A stretch of 64,000 nt of DNA from Bacteroidia bacterium (GCA_033391075.1 JAWPMV010000002.1:112399-176398), one strand, 5' to 3'. Counted from the stretch's first letter, positions 8,094 to 17,816 are shown. Numbers and translations: made by a program. Notes: generated by a model from the sequence alone, not told the origin.

Positions 8094-9603
8094 AACAAGT
8101 AATAATAGCCCTCTGATAACGGGTCATAGGATATGATCCACTGTCCGTTACTTCTAAAATCAAGTGAATGGTTTCACCTTTTTGAATATCATTTGGCATA
8201 GTAAAAGTTAGCCCAATTTGATTAGAGACATTGAGATTGACTTTCCCATCATAGGTATCTACTTCTTCATACTGCCACCATTGGTACTTCAATTCATCGC
8301 CATCCGGGTCATTAGCTTTCGCCATCAATTCAATTTTTTCACCGGCCTTAGCCGTAAGGGTTTTTTGTTCAAGCAATACTTGCGGAGGATGATTGGCATT
8401 TTCATAATCCTTTATGCACCAATCGGCTCGCGCTGCAAAGTCATTTTGTAAGGTTTTTACCCAACGAGTTTGAGGGTAAGTAGTATCTAAGGTATCGGTA
8501 AAGGGGTTATAATCACTTGCCCCTTTCCCGTCTTCCCACCGATTCGGATCTTGTTCAGATTGCACTAAACGCCCTCCCCAGCCTCCATAGTGAGGATTAT
8601 CCAAATTATCCAGTCCGGTATCGATCAAGTGAAAAAAAGCAGGAGAGTCACCTTCTGAAATAAAGTCGAACTTTTTAAAACTTCCCCATTGGGCATTTTT
8701 CAACTGGGTAGAATCACCATGTATATGTTCATCATCACCTTCCTGCTTTTTTCCATCCCCATAGCTGTAATACATCTGGGTAAGGTCCCCATGATTGAGA
8801 ATGATGTTTTGTCCCATAAATTCTCCTTCCAGATACCTATGCCAGGCTTTGGGTACAGCGCTTTTCCACGGATAAGCAAAACACCAAAATTGGTTAGCAT
8901 TGTAATAAATGCTAATGTCCTGCCAATTTTTTGAAATGTACTTTCTGTATGTGGCATCCTGGTCCAGAATCGTATAAATAATGGCTTTATCACATACTTT
9001 TTTATAAATCCCTTCCCACTTATCAGAACCTTTGAATTCCTCTTCTATAGATTTTAAGGCTCTTGCAATGGTATTTGTGCCTCCCCAAACTTGAAGATAT
9101 ATCGGCTCTTCAGTATCATCCAGTAATTTCTTTTTTATATAATCTGAGCCTTCAGTGTCTTTTTCCATTTCTCCCTCGAAATCAATATTCCCTACCCGAA
9201 TTAGGCTTCGGAGATAGTCAGGAGCCGGATAAGTTGCTGCATGTTTAATAAGGTTAGGAAATACTTTTTCATAAGCGGCAATTAAATCCTCCATCCAGGT
9301 CTCACCCGGCCAACGCAAATCTGTTTGCTCCCCGTACATATTTTTGGTCATTTCCATTTCAGAAATGAAGGTTGTCCCCTTACCATCACCTTTGTAATGC
9401 CACATGGAACTACTGTAAATCAGTCCTTCAATGTGAAACTCATTGGCATATAACAACAATCTGATAAAAGAATCGATATCGTCAATTTCACCATCAGTAG
9501 TGACTATAGTTCGTGGTTTATTAGGTTCCCGGTTCTCATTCTTTGGTGATTGACAGGAAAAGGCAAAGACCAAAAACAAGAAAGTTAAAAATGGAGCTTT
9601 CAT
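8089..9603 (-). CDS. DUF1593 nucleoside hydrolase-like lipoprotein
   Basis: A 504-residue lipoprotein: ATG 9603, signal ending in the lipobox FAFSC (Cys about 17). The N-terminal domain begins TIVTTDGEIDDIDSFIRLLLYANEF, the Asp-rich start of a nucleoside-hydrolase fold (DUF1593, PF07632), continuing with WGGTNTIARALKSI and a C-terminal Ig-like domain (KAGEKIELMAKANDPDGDELKYQWW) that ends at TRYQRAIIT as is usual. In Bacteroidota these proteins are found in polysaccharide and glycoside utilisation clusters and are predicted surface or periplasmic hydrolases, but the activity is poorly defined. It lies 15 bp downstream of the PQQ dehydrogenase gene, implying one operon. Confidence 0.85.
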   Translation of the reverse strand: MKAPFLTFLFLVFAFSCQSPKNENREPNKPRTIVTTDGEIDDIDSFIRLLLYANEFHIEGLIYSSSMWHYKGDGKGTTFISEMEMTKNMYGEQTDLRWPGETWMEDLIAAYEKVFPNLIKHAATYPAPDYLRSLIRVGNIDFEGEMEKDTEGSDYIKKKLLDDTEEPIYLQVWGGTNTIARALKSIEEEFKGSDKWEGIYKKVCDKAIIYTILDQDATYRKYISKNWQDISIYYNANQFWCFAYPWKSAVPKAWHRYLEGEFMGQNIILNHGDLTQMYYSYGDGKKQEGDDEHIHGDSTQLKNAQWGSFKKFDFISEGDSPAFFHLIDTGLDNLDNPHYGGWGGRLVQSEQDPNRWEDGKGASDYNPFTDTLDTTYPQTRWVKTLQNDFAARADWCIKDYENANHPPQVLLEQKTLTAKAGEKIELMAKANDPDGDELKYQWWQYEEVDTYDGKVNLNVSNQIGLTFTMPNDIQKGETIHLILEVTDSGSYPMTRYQRAIITCL

Positions 9604-9618
9604 ATCACGAATATACAA

Positions 9619-11772
9619 TTAAGGTAAGGCAAACACCCTAATCGAACCCGCAGGATTTTCTGCTGTGCCACCAACCGAAAGAGCCAAGTATTGCTTTCCT
9701 TCTACAGCATAGGAACAAACATTCGCATTATTTGCAGCAGGCAAGCTTGTTTCCCAAATCAAATCGCCTGTCATTTTATCAAAAGCCCACAATTTTTTGT
9801 CGGCTGCTCCACTTATGAACACCAAACCACCTGCAGTTACCATAGGACCTGAGCGTCCTAAAAGACCTGTTGGGGGAGCGCCTGCTTCCTGTAATGTTTC
9901 ATCATTGCCAAGCGGTATTTGCCACTCATATTCGCCGGTGGATAGATTTAAGGCATTCAGGGTCGCCCAGGGAGGCTGCAAAGCAGGATTGCCGCTAGGA
10001 TCACTCCAGGTTCTATAAGGGGTGATATTCATATACCTCTCTGGTTCTTCTTCACTATTTGTGACTTGCGGCACTTCTATTTTAGCGTTTTTCTTATCGT
10101 ATAAAAAAGCCATGATAGCACTTTCTTCGCTTGCCGTCAATACCCCTTTGTAGCCGGGCATTTGTCCGCCTCCCTGTCGTATTTTTTCCAGGGTTTCCGA
10201 TTCAGAAACTCTTTCCGTTAGATCTGCTATAGAAGGAAAGCTTGGTGGCAATCCTTTCTTTTCCGCGCCATGGCAGGCCACACAATGTTTTTCATAGGTA
10301 ACACGACCTTGATCAAAAAGCGTATTACTCTGGGCAGCAAAATGCTCATTGGCATCAACGATCGTCTGTATTTCGGGTAAATTATTCCCCCTGATGTAGA
10401 GATAAGTTGTATTGGGGTCAAACGCTGCCCCGCCCCAGTTGGCGCCGCCTCGTGTTGCGGGTATCGAGAGGGTTCCTTTCAAATCGGGAGGAGTGAACAA
10501 ACCTTCAAAGCGTACAGATCTAAAGGTTTTCAGAATTGCCTCATGGTCTGCATCAGAATAATGAGTTAGGTCTTCTTCGGACATGGATTGTCTCACAAAA
10601 GGCTTGGGTTTCACAGGAAAAGGCTGTGTCTCATAAGCTACTTCTCCCGGAAGATGGGAGGCTGGCACTTTCCGTTCTTCTACTGGGAAAATGGGTTCGC
10701 CAGTTTCGCGATCCAGCACAAATATAAATCCGTGTTTGGTCACCTGGGCCACTACTTCTATCTCTTTTCCCTCCTGTTTGATCGTTACTAAATTGGGGGG
10801 AGAAGGCAGATCATAATCCCAAATGTCGTGGTGCACAGTCTGAAAATGCCATTTATACTGACCCGTGGCAGCGTCTAAAGCCAATACGCAGTTGCCATAA
10901 AGATTAGCACCGACTCTATCTGCTCCATAAAAATCATAACTGGGAGAACCCAATGCCAGGAAGACCATTCCTCTATCTGTATCTATACTCATCCCTGCCC
11001 AACAGTTTACGCCTCCAGCGGTTTTATAGGCATCGGGAGGCCATGTTTCATAACCAGGTTCACCTGGATGCGGTATGGTGTGAAAGGTCCATACCAATTT
11101 CCCCGTTTCACAATGATAGGCACGTATGTAACCGGGAGGCGAACCGTAAAAATCGGGCAAGCGTGAACCAATGATGATAAGGTCCTTAAAAATTCTACCT
11201 GGAGTTGTCAGGGTAACCGAAATTTTTTCATAATCATCTCTCACTCCTACATTTAGATTCACTTTTCCATTTTCACCGAAAGAGGGAATCAATTTGCCCG
11301 TTTTGGCATCTATTGCCATCAAATAATTGCCAGCAGAATATAAAATCCGTTTATCGCTTCCCTTTGCCCAATAGGCAACACCCCTGCTGGCAGCACTGGG
11401 TTCGCCTTCATCCAAAGCTTTAAAAGACCAAATCTTTTCACCTGTTTGGGCATTGAGGGCAAAGACTGTTTGTTTGGCAGAATTGGCGTATAGTACACCA
11501 TCTACAATGATGGGATTGCTTTGACTCGATACAGGGGGATCGCCTTGTGGGACATCGTCTATTTGGAAAGTCCAGACATTTTGTAGCTGGTCCACGTTTG
11601 AGACATTGATTTGGTCCAAAGGGGAGTAACTGCTGCTTTTTTCATCGGCTTTATAGGCGGTCCAGGTATTTGTGTTTTTATCAAGATGCTCATTACAACT
11701 GGGAAAAAGTGAGGCGAGGAGAATCCCTATCATGATTATTTTGAGGAGGAATGGCCTATTTTGTTTTTCCAT
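9619..11772 (-). CDS. PQQ-dependent dehydrogenase with cytochrome c domain, lipoprotein
   Basis: A 717-residue quinoprotein. ATG 11772 (preferred to a TTG seven codons upstream) starts a lipoprotein signal ending LFPSC. The body is an eight-bladed PQQ propeller: repeats such as WTAYKADEKSSSYSPLDQIN, ALNAQTGEKIWSF, AIDAKTGKLIPSFGENG, AYHCETGKLVWTFHT, ALDAATGQYKWHFQ, VLDRETGEPIFPVEE and a final AFDKMTGDLIWETSLP. Between the late blades lies a c-type haem motif CVACHG followed by a distal Met region (GQMPGYKG). It probably oxidises an alcohol or sugar outside the inner membrane and passes electrons to its haem and then the respiratory chain. No PQQ synthesis genes are visible here, so PQQ must come from elsewhere. 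It follows the third carboxylesterase by 29 bp. Confidence 0.9.
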   Translation of the reverse strand: MEKQNRPFLLKIIMIGILLASLFPSCNEHLDKNTNTWTAYKADEKSSSYSPLDQINVSNVDQLQNVWTFQIDDVPQGDPPVSSQSNPIIVDGVLYANSAKQTVFALNAQTGEKIWSFKALDEGEPSAASRGVAYWAKGSDKRILYSAGNYLMAIDAKTGKLIPSFGENGKVNLNVGVRDDYEKISVTLTTPGRIFKDLIIIGSRLPDFYGSPPGYIRAYHCETGKLVWTFHTIPHPGEPGYETWPPDAYKTAGGVNCWAGMSIDTDRGMVFLALGSPSYDFYGADRVGANLYGNCVLALDAATGQYKWHFQTVHHDIWDYDLPSPPNLVTIKQEGKEIEVVAQVTKHGFIFVLDRETGEPIFPVEERKVPASHLPGEVAYETQPFPVKPKPFVRQSMSEEDLTHYSDADHEAILKTFRSVRFEGLFTPPDLKGTLSIPATRGGANWGGAAFDPNTTYLYIRGNNLPEIQTIVDANEHFAAQSNTLFDQGRVTYEKHCVACHGAEKKGLPPSFPSIADLTERVSESETLEKIRQGGGQMPGYKGVLTASEESAIMAFLYDKKNAKIEVPQVTNSEEEPERYMNITPYRTWSDPSGNPALQPPWATLNALNLSTGEYEWQIPLGNDETLQEAGAPPTGLLGRSGPMVTAGGLVFISGAADKKLWAFDKMTGDLIWETSLPAANNANVCSYAVEGKQYLALSVGGTAENPAGSIRVFALP

Positions 11773-11801
11773 ATGATTTTCATTCTGCTTCAATTTCTCC
11801 C

Positions 11802-13418
11802 TTAAATCCCCCTTGATTGAAGTTGCTCTCTCAATTTAAACGCTTTTTCAATCACATCCAGTCTCGGTTTTCGCGGATCAGGCTTGCCTACTGCTTTGCC
11901 ATCAGCCTGAATATCGAGTATCTCGTTCTTTTTGAGCGTATAAACGGGCCATTTCGGTAGTCCCTTTCCATTCGGATCACCGGTCTTGGCGAAATTTGTC
12001 CAATAGGTATTCATTATTTGCGCGACCTGTTGATCTTCAGGTGTTGTCTCAGGGGCTCCCCAGCGGGCATCAAGCGTGTTAAAAACATAGGCAATTTCAG
12101 AACCGTGTCCAGCTCCAAACCGCATGCGCTCCTGCATGGGGGCGGGAACATAACCGAAATGGTAGATGTATGCGGGTGATTTTTGGGCTACAAAAGACTT
12201 GGCGGTTAAGCGGCCGGGCTCAGCCCATACCCAATCTGTGTTAAACTTTGTGATTACTTCAGCAAATTCTTTGGTACCTTCCGGATCATAAGCAGTTTTA
12301 GCCTCCTCTGCGAGTTCTCCGAAAAGGGAGAACAATTCTTCCTTTGTGCTGCTGGTATTCACAAAACTTCCCCCGATTTCTGCGCTATTCGACCCAATCA
12401 TCAGGGGGATCTTTGCCTGCCTTCCTGCCTTATATGCGCTTTCGGCAGATTCTACTACAAATTTCCCATCGAGTATTGGTCCTGAATAGGTACGCGGACC
12501 TCCCTGTCCATCAGATTCCTGACCTCCGTCTACAATCTCTTCTACGCTCAGGGCGCGCAACTTAGCCAGGGCGGCTGCATCTGTACCTTCTATCCCATGT
12601 TTGCGGGCAAAATTTATTCCGATGGTTTCTGCTGAAACCTTGTAGAAGGGATCAGCATTTTCTGTACGTATCGGCCTCCCGGTAAGTACGCCGTCCCTGC
12701 CGCCGCCGGATTGACTAATGGCTTTGTGAAAAAGCCCTTTCGCATCCGGGATAGTCATCAGGGAATGTACAGAGACGCCACCTGCAGAGAAACCGAAAAT
12801 CGTGACATTATCAGGATCGCCTCCAAATACAGCAATATTTTCCTGTATCCACTGAAGCGCAGCAATCTGGTCCATGTAGGCATAACTTCCCTTGGGTTCG
12901 TCGGGATGCTCCGCGCTCAGAGCAGGGAAGGCAAAATGACCCAGCCGTCCCAGACGGTAGTTGATGGTGATCAAAATGATCCCTTGTTTGGCAAATGTAT
13001 GACCTGCCGTACCGGGACCTGAACCACTTCCACCCACGAAGCCTCCGCCATGTATCCACACCATGACTGGCAATTTTGCATTCGCTTTAGCCTCTGCAGG
13101 TTTCCAAACATTCAGGTACAGGCAATCTTCGGATGAGCCCTCACTAATCGTACCGGGAGCAGCCCCCCAACCGGACTGCGCGCAATTGGGACCAAAAGTA
13201 TTTGCATCACGCACGCCTTCCCATGCGGATACGGGCTGCGGCGGTCGCCAGCGAAATTCGCCAACAGGCGGAGCCGCATAGGGAATCCCCTTGAAGATAG
13301 AGACCTCAGCTTCTGTGACACCTTGTAGCATGCCAGAGGCGGTGCGAACTGTGGGGGATTGCGCATGTAAAGAACATGCAATCACAGAAAACAAAAATAT
13401 GTTAATCAATTTTTTCAT
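11802..13418 (-). CDS. Type-B carboxylesterase, secreted (third copy)
   Basis: A 538-residue type-B carboxylesterase with signal peptide (MKKLINIFLFSVIACSLHAQ). Landmarks: FKGIPYAAPPVGEFRWRPP, SEDCLYLNVW, oxyanion HGGG, nucleophile elbow around Ser 211 and a catalytic His in GAGHGSEIAY. The elbow reads GFSAG, where GESAG or GQSAG is usual. It is the first gene of the minus-strand catabolic run and is divergent from the AraC regulator, 180 bp away, which is the likely controller. It is more GC-rich in appearance than the two copies at 1.6-4.8 kb, so it may have a separate origin. Natural substrate unknown. Confidence 0.9.
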   Translation of the reverse strand: MKKLINIFLFSVIACSLHAQSPTVRTASGMLQGVTEAEVSIFKGIPYAAPPVGEFRWRPPQPVSAWEGVRDANTFGPNCAQSGWGAAPGTISEGSSEDCLYLNVWKPAEAKANAKLPVMVWIHGGGFVGGSGSGPGTAGHTFAKQGIILITINYRLGRLGHFAFPALSAEHPDEPKGSYAYMDQIAALQWIQENIAVFGGDPDNVTIFGFSAGGVSVHSLMTIPDAKGLFHKAISQSGGGRDGVLTGRPIRTENADPFYKVSAETIGINFARKHGIEGTDAAALAKLRALSVEEIVDGGQESDGQGGPRTYSGPILDGKFVVESAESAYKAGRQAKIPLMIGSNSAEIGGSFVNTSSTKEELFSLFGELAEEAKTAYDPEGTKEFAEVITKFNTDWVWAEPGRLTAKSFVAQKSPAYIYHFGYVPAPMQERMRFGAGHGSEIAYVFNTLDARWGAPETTPEDQQVAQIMNTYWTNFAKTGDPNGKGLPKWPVYTLKKNEILDIQADGKAVGKPDPRKPRLDVIEKAFKLREQLQSRGI

Positions 13419-13521
13419 GGGAATTCAGGTTAATGGATGCTCGACTATTTGCCGAATCAACAAAGGTGTCTATATATGACAGATGAGCAAGTATACAAAT
13501 CACTGCTTTCCCTACCATTTT

Positions 13522-13545
13522 TACTGATATGATTCAAAATCAGTA
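13522..13545. promoter_or_regulatory. Dyad in divergent promoter region, possible AraC operator
   Basis: The arms TACTGAT (13522-13528) and ATCAGTA (13539-13545) form a perfect 7-bp inverted repeat with a 10-bp spacer. It lies in the 179-bp gap between the divergent carboxylesterase and AraC genes, about 50 bp before the AraC start. Position and symmetry suit a regulator binding site; which protein binds is inferred. Confidence 0.4.
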
Positions 13546-13597
13546 CGTTAATGAGTTATATTATTATATACTTTGGTTTTGGTAAAGCAGAAAAAAT

Positions 13598-14509
13598 ATG
13601 AAAAGCCTATACAGATTTGATACCGTCAGCCAGTACAATGCCCTGAATCAGCACGAGACCTTGCACCCCCTGGTCAATGTCATAAATTTTTCTCAGGCTG
13701 ATCCCAGGGACTGGGATGGGCAGAAGAAGATCCGGCTCTCCTTTGGTGTCTATTGTGTTTTCCTGAAAGAAATAAATTGTGGGAATTTAAGGTATGGGTG
13801 TAATTATTATGATTATGAGGAAGGTACCCTCGTCTTTGTTTCACCAGGACAAGTAGTGGATATAGAAACGGATGGGAAGGTGTATCAACCCAAGGGATAT
13901 GCGCTGGTTTTTCATCCCGATCTGATACAAGGGACACCCCTTGCAAAAAGCATACAGAGCTACAATTTCTTTAGCTACAACACCAATGAGGCCTTGCATT
14001 TATCCGAACGTGAGCGACAGATTATTTTGGACTGTTTTTCGAAGATAGCCTATGAATTGCAGCAAGGAGTTGACAAGCATAGTAAGAAACTTATGTGCTC
14101 AAACATTGAGCTATTCCTGAATTACTGCGAACGTTTTTACGACCGCCAGTTTATCACCCGTGATAATGTTAATAAAGGTATTTTAGAAAAGTTTGAGGAG
14201 CTGCTGAATGGCTATTATTCCTCGGACAAACCGCAAAGAATCGGCTTGCCCGCTGTTGCTTATTTCGCAGAAGAATTGCATTTGTCTGCTAATTATTTTG
14301 GGGATTTAATCAAAAAGGAAACAGGAAAATCGGCAAAGGATTACATTCAAGGAAAAATAATTGAGGTCGCTAAAAACAAGACTTTCAATTCAGATAAAAC
14401 CGTAAGTGAAATTGCCTATGAATTAGGATTCAAATATCCCCAACATTTTACAAGACTTTTCAAGCAGCGTGTGGGATGTACGCCGAATGAATATAGAAAC
14501 CTGAACTAG
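13598..14509 (+). CDS. AraC family transcriptional regulator
   Basis: A 303-residue regulator. The N-terminal about 170 residues form a cupin-like sensing domain (SFGVYCVFLKEINCGNLRYG, EEGTLVFVSPGQVVDI, KGYALVFHPDLI), and the C-terminal about 100 residues carry the double helix-turn-helix of the AraC/XylS family (VAYFAEELHLSANYFGDLIK; VSEIAYELGFKYPQHFTRLF then GCTPNEYR). It is transcribed away from the carboxylesterase-PQQ dehydrogenase run and most likely activates or represses it in response to a catabolic substrate. After its stop codon the same frame stays open for another 61 codons (see the next entry). Confidence 0.9.
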   Translation: MKSLYRFDTVSQYNALNQHETLHPLVNVINFSQADPRDWDGQKKIRLSFGVYCVFLKEINCGNLRYGCNYYDYEEGTLVFVSPGQVVDIETDGKVYQPKGYALVFHPDLIQGTPLAKSIQSYNFFSYNTNEALHLSERERQIILDCFSKIAYELQQGVDKHSKKLMCSNIELFLNYCERFYDRQFITRDNVNKGILEKFEELLNGYYSSDKPQRIGLPAVAYFAEELHLSANYFGDLIKKETGKSAKDYIQGKIIEVAKNKTFNSDKTVSEIAYELGFKYPQHFTRLFKQRVGCTPNEYRNLN

Positions 14510-14877
14510 GACAACAAATATATTTATACCTTACCCGACAAAGGTGCAAAACGCTTTTTACAGAAAGCAATCAGGGGATTTGAAGTTATGAAAATGGGGA
14601 GCATGAAAAATCGTGCAGTACCCCTGTGGGAAATTCAATTTCAATGCTCCAGAATACTTGCCTTTGTTGTTCAGGAAATCGAGCTTATTTTTTGAAAAAC
14701 GTTTTCACTCAAATGCCTCATGGTTTTTTATAGTTCCCTTTTAAGTAGTTCAAGATGGTAAGCGTAACACTTTATAATGGTTATGCAAAATATGTTGCTT
14801 TAGCCATTTTCTACCTTAAGACTTTACAGTATCACTTCAATTTGTCCTTTTTGTCGCTACATTGATGAATACCCTAT
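14510..14877 (+). other. Gap between AraC gene and IS: open frame without start
   Basis: No complete gene is visible. In frame with the AraC gene and directly after its TAG stop, an open frame runs to TGA 14693-14695 and contains KGAKRFLQKAIRGFEVMKMG and NRAVPLWEIQFQCSRILAF. It looks protein-like but has no start of its own, so it may be a remnant of another gene joined to the AraC stop, perhaps by IS activity. The rest (14696-14877) is AT-rich and holds the left flank of the IS; I found no clear terminal inverted repeat. Confidence 0.3.
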
Positions 14878-15861
14878 ATGCGCTATTCCCAAGCAGAAAA
14901 ATACGAACTTATTCAGCTGGTTGAACAGTCTGGATTGAGTGTTCGAAAGACGCTCAAAGAGCTGGATATCCATCCCAGTACTTTCTACAATTGGTACAAC
15001 AGGTATCTGGAAAAGGGATACGAGGGCCTGGCTCCATCTAAAAGCAAGCGAAAAGGATTCTGGAACCGCATTCCAGATGCTCAAAGAGAAGAAGTAGTTG
15101 ATCTAGCCCTCGATAAGCCGGAGCTTTCTCCTAGAGAACTTGCTTTTCATATTCAGGACAAAAAGGGCTGGTTTATCTCAGAATCAAGTGTTTATAGGAT
15201 TTTGAAAGCCAGAGGATTGATTACTTCTCCAGCTTTTATTCTCATAAAAGCTGATAAAGAGTTCAAAGACAAAACCACTGAGGTTAATCAAATGTGGCAA
15301 ACCGATTTTTCTTATTTTAAAGTTATAGGTTGGGGCTGGTATTATCTCTCTACTGTGCTAGACGATTATTCCAGATTTATTCTCTCCTGGAATCTTTCTC
15401 CCACGATGAGAACTGAAGATGCTGAGCATACCATAAAGCTGGCCCTTGATTTTACAAATCTAAGTAAAGAAGAGGCACCTAGACTACTTTCCGATAACGG
15501 CTCAAGTTATATCTCAGATCAGTTTAAAGAATTCCTCGAAGAAAAAGGACTATCTCATATTCGGGGAAGGCCCAATCATCCTCAAACCCAAGGCAAGATC
15601 GAACGCTATCACAGGTCAATCAAAAATGTCATCAAACTGGAAAATTACTTCTTCCCTGATCAGCTTAGAGAAAATATCAGGGAGTTTGTAAACCATTACA
15701 ATCATCACAGGCATCATGAATCTCTAGAAAACCTCACGCCTGCTGATGTCTACTTTCAGAGAGGAGAGAAAATCCTCGAGCGTAGACAGAAGATCAAAAC
15801 CAAAACCCTAAATCTCAGACGCTCTTTTTACAAGCAGACAAAAACTGCTGCTTCAACTTAA
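14878..15861 (+). CDS. IS3/IS481-like DDE transposase (rve domain)
   Basis: A 327-residue single-frame transposase. Residues about 1-50 are an HTH domain (YELIQLVEQSGLSVRKTLKEL, HPSTFYNWYNRY), 55-115 a second HTH-like part, and about 135-290 the integrase core with the DDE triad: QTDFSYF (Asp), LSDNGSSY (Asp) and QGKIERYHRSIK (Glu). It appears intact. It sits exactly between the catabolic cluster and the mobilisation operon, so it may mark the junction at which one block was joined to the other. Terminal inverted repeats were not found by eye, so the ends of the element are not defined. The choice between IS3 and IS481 families is uncertain. Confidence 0.85.
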   Translation: MRYSQAEKYELIQLVEQSGLSVRKTLKELDIHPSTFYNWYNRYLEKGYEGLAPSKSKRKGFWNRIPDAQREEVVDLALDKPELSPRELAFHIQDKKGWFISESSVYRILKARGLITSPAFILIKADKEFKDKTTEVNQMWQTDFSYFKVIGWGWYYLSTVLDDYSRFILSWNLSPTMRTEDAEHTIKLALDFTNLSKEEAPRLLSDNGSSYISDQFKEFLEEKGLSHIRGRPNHPQTQGKIERYHRSIKNVIKLENYFFPDQLRENIREFVNHYNHHRHHESLENLTPADVYFQRGEKILERRQKIKTKTLNLRRSFYKQTKTAAST

Positions 15862-15971
15862 TTTTTTATCTTTAGCTCATATGAAATTCACACCTTAAAT
15901 ATCAGACCTCTGCTCCACTTTCTTTTGACGATATACACTCATCCTTCAAAAGTTTTACAGGTAATTTATAG

Positions 15972-17816
15972 CTAACCCACAAAATCTGGCTTCTCAATTA
16001 AAACCCTCACCTCTTGATGAATCCGTTCAAAATTTCGCTGCAGCTCCCGCTCTGAGACTTCTCCTTGCGGAGAGATCTCCTGACCCTGATTCGCTCGTCT
16101 TTGGATCTTCCCCCAAAAGCTTTCGTTTCTTTTTCCGACGGTGAGCCCTACAAATTCTCCTACCCTCAGGCTCATAAGCTCTGGTCCGGTGATAAGCTCT
16201 GCTTCGCGGATTCTGTGCGAATAGCTCTTGCTCCTTCGGGCAGAAAAAGTCCCCTCCCCCGACTGTGAACGGGAAAACTCTATCACCTCCTTATCTCCTT
16301 TGCCAAAAATGCGGGAGATGTAGTCAGCCGTTTTTTGATTGGCTACCCGGCCAAAAAGTTGATTGTTGAGATTTCCGATAATCACCTCCGCATGTACCTG
16401 TCCGTAAGACTGGATCATCTGGCTGATGTCCTGCGCCATATAAATAGTGGCTATCTTATTCGATCGGGCTGTAGCAGGAATTTGATCGAACTTGGGAATA
16501 TACAAGGTTGGCGCTTCATCCAATAGCGCCAATGAATGATGCTTGTGCTGCTCATTCATAAGCTTTAGGGCAACGGTTATAATCAGGCTCACCGCAGGGG
16601 CCAAAGTATCTGCCAGGCTTGGGCTGGTGCCTATGCATAGAAATACCGGTTTTTGGGGATCATTAAGATTCAGGGAAAAATCATCTCCGGATAAGACCCA
16701 GGCAATCTGGGGATTATTGAGTGAGGATAAAGCGATTTGCAAGGTTCCTATCATGCCCGATATCTGTTTGGCTGATTCTGCTTTAAGGGCCACAGAAAGA
16801 GAAGCAATCAGTCCGGCCGTTTCCGGATCTTCTTCCAGTAGCCGCACCAGGCTTTCGTAATTCTTATTGCAAATCATAGCCACCACATGCGGCAAACTGC
16901 TCATTCGTGGGTGATGTTTTTTCATGTACCAGATAACCGCTGTCAGGATGGCATGAGCAGAGCGCACCCAAAAGTCCTTTTGCTTGATGGACTCAGGCAT
17001 GAGGTTGGAGATCAGGCTTAAGGAAAACTCCTCGGCATAAGCCATGATGGGAAGGTTCTCAGGCTTTAGGGGGTTGATCCGGGATGATCGGCTGAGGTCC
17101 GTAAAACTTACCAGCTTAAGCTTCGGCTGTATTTCCCCCGCCTTAGCTTTCCTTTTGAGGTAGCTATTATATACCGTTTGGGAAAGAGTGGGGAATTTAA
17201 AGTCATAGACTATGCCCGCATAGTTTTTTTCGATGGCTGCTTCTATAATCGGCTCAGCGACTGAATAGCTTTTGCCCGAACCTGCAGAGCCGATCACTAA
17301 TATCCCCCTGAAGGGATTGCTGATATTGATCCAGCCGTCTTTGAGCCTGAGGCTAAATCCCAATTTGCTCTTTATCCGCTTTCTGGGATTTTGTATCCGT
17401 TTTAAGCTTGGGGTACTGAGGCTCTTTGTCCATATGGGAATGCTACTAAGGCAAAGGAAAAATGAAATTGGATAGAGCAGGTCTAAGTAGGGCAGATAAT
17501 CCAGGCGGTACATTAGCAGGAGTCCTAATACTGTCAAGCCCCCAGAGATCAAGGCCGCAGGTTTGGAGATGTCCTTATCATCCTGATCCTCCCTTTCCTG
17601 ATAGAACAGAAAAAAAGAAAGCATATAAAGCAGTATCCCTCCATACCGCAGAAGTAATCTGTAGGTATACACATAAGGAATTAGCTTCTTCCAGATCATT
17701 GCCTCCCCTCCTCCCCCACTCCAAAGGATATAATATTCCAAGCCGGCCAGAGAAAGAAAAAAAGCACTTAACCCAAATAGCAGGTAAATTTCTGCCTTCG
17801 TTTCTTTAGCGTTCAT
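15972..17816 (-). CDS. mobC: Conjugal coupling protein (VirD4/TraG-type), MobC
   Basis: A 614-residue type IV coupling protein that links the relaxosome to the T4SS at the inner membrane. The N-terminus has about four membrane helices (residues 10-30, 50-72, 88-103, 112-130). Walker A is VIGSAGSGKS (about 174-183), Walker B is HSLALLDEAPTLYIP (about 425), and AEVIIGNLNNQLFGRVANQKTAD follows, as in Bacteroidetes MobC proteins. Its start overlaps the relaxase gene by 11 bp, so mobA-mobB-mobC form one operon. The symbol follows Bacteroides mobilisation usage. Confidence 0.9.
   Translation of the reverse strand: MNAKETKAEIYLLFGLSAFFLSLAGLEYYILWSGGGGEAMIWKKLIPYVYTYRLLLRYGGILLYMLSFFLFYQEREDQDDKDISKPAALISGGLTVLGLLLMYRLDYLPYLDLLYPISFFLCLSSIPIWTKSLSTPSLKRIQNPRKRIKSKLGFSLRLKDGWINISNPFRGILVIGSAGSGKSYSVAEPIIEAAIEKNYAGIVYDFKFPTLSQTVYNSYLKRKAKAGEIQPKLKLVSFTDLSRSSRINPLKPENLPIMAYAEEFSLSLISNLMPESIKQKDFWVRSAHAILTAVIWYMKKHHPRMSSLPHVVAMICNKNYESLVRLLEEDPETAGLIASLSVALKAESAKQISGMIGTLQIALSSLNNPQIAWVLSGDDFSLNLNDPQKPVFLCIGTSPSLADTLAPAVSLIITVALKLMNEQHKHHSLALLDEAPTLYIPKFDQIPATARSNKIATIYMAQDISQMIQSYGQVHAEVIIGNLNNQLFGRVANQKTADYISRIFGKGDKEVIEFSRSQSGEGTFSARRSKSYSHRIREAELITGPELMSLRVGEFVGLTVGKRNESFWGKIQRRANQGQEISPQGEVSERELQRNFERIHQEVRVLIEKPDFVG

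Noticed and set aside
8700..8993. 97-codon minus-strand open frame inside the DUF1593 gene
   Set aside because: It lies wholly inside a well-supported gene in another frame and has no family resemblance.
12711..13022. Plus-strand open frames opposite the third carboxylesterase
   Set aside because: They are antisense shadows of a conserved coding region and show no domain features.
14696..15971. Terminal inverted repeats and target duplication of the IS
   Set aside because: I compared both flanks by eye and found no convincing inverted ends, so no element limits are given.
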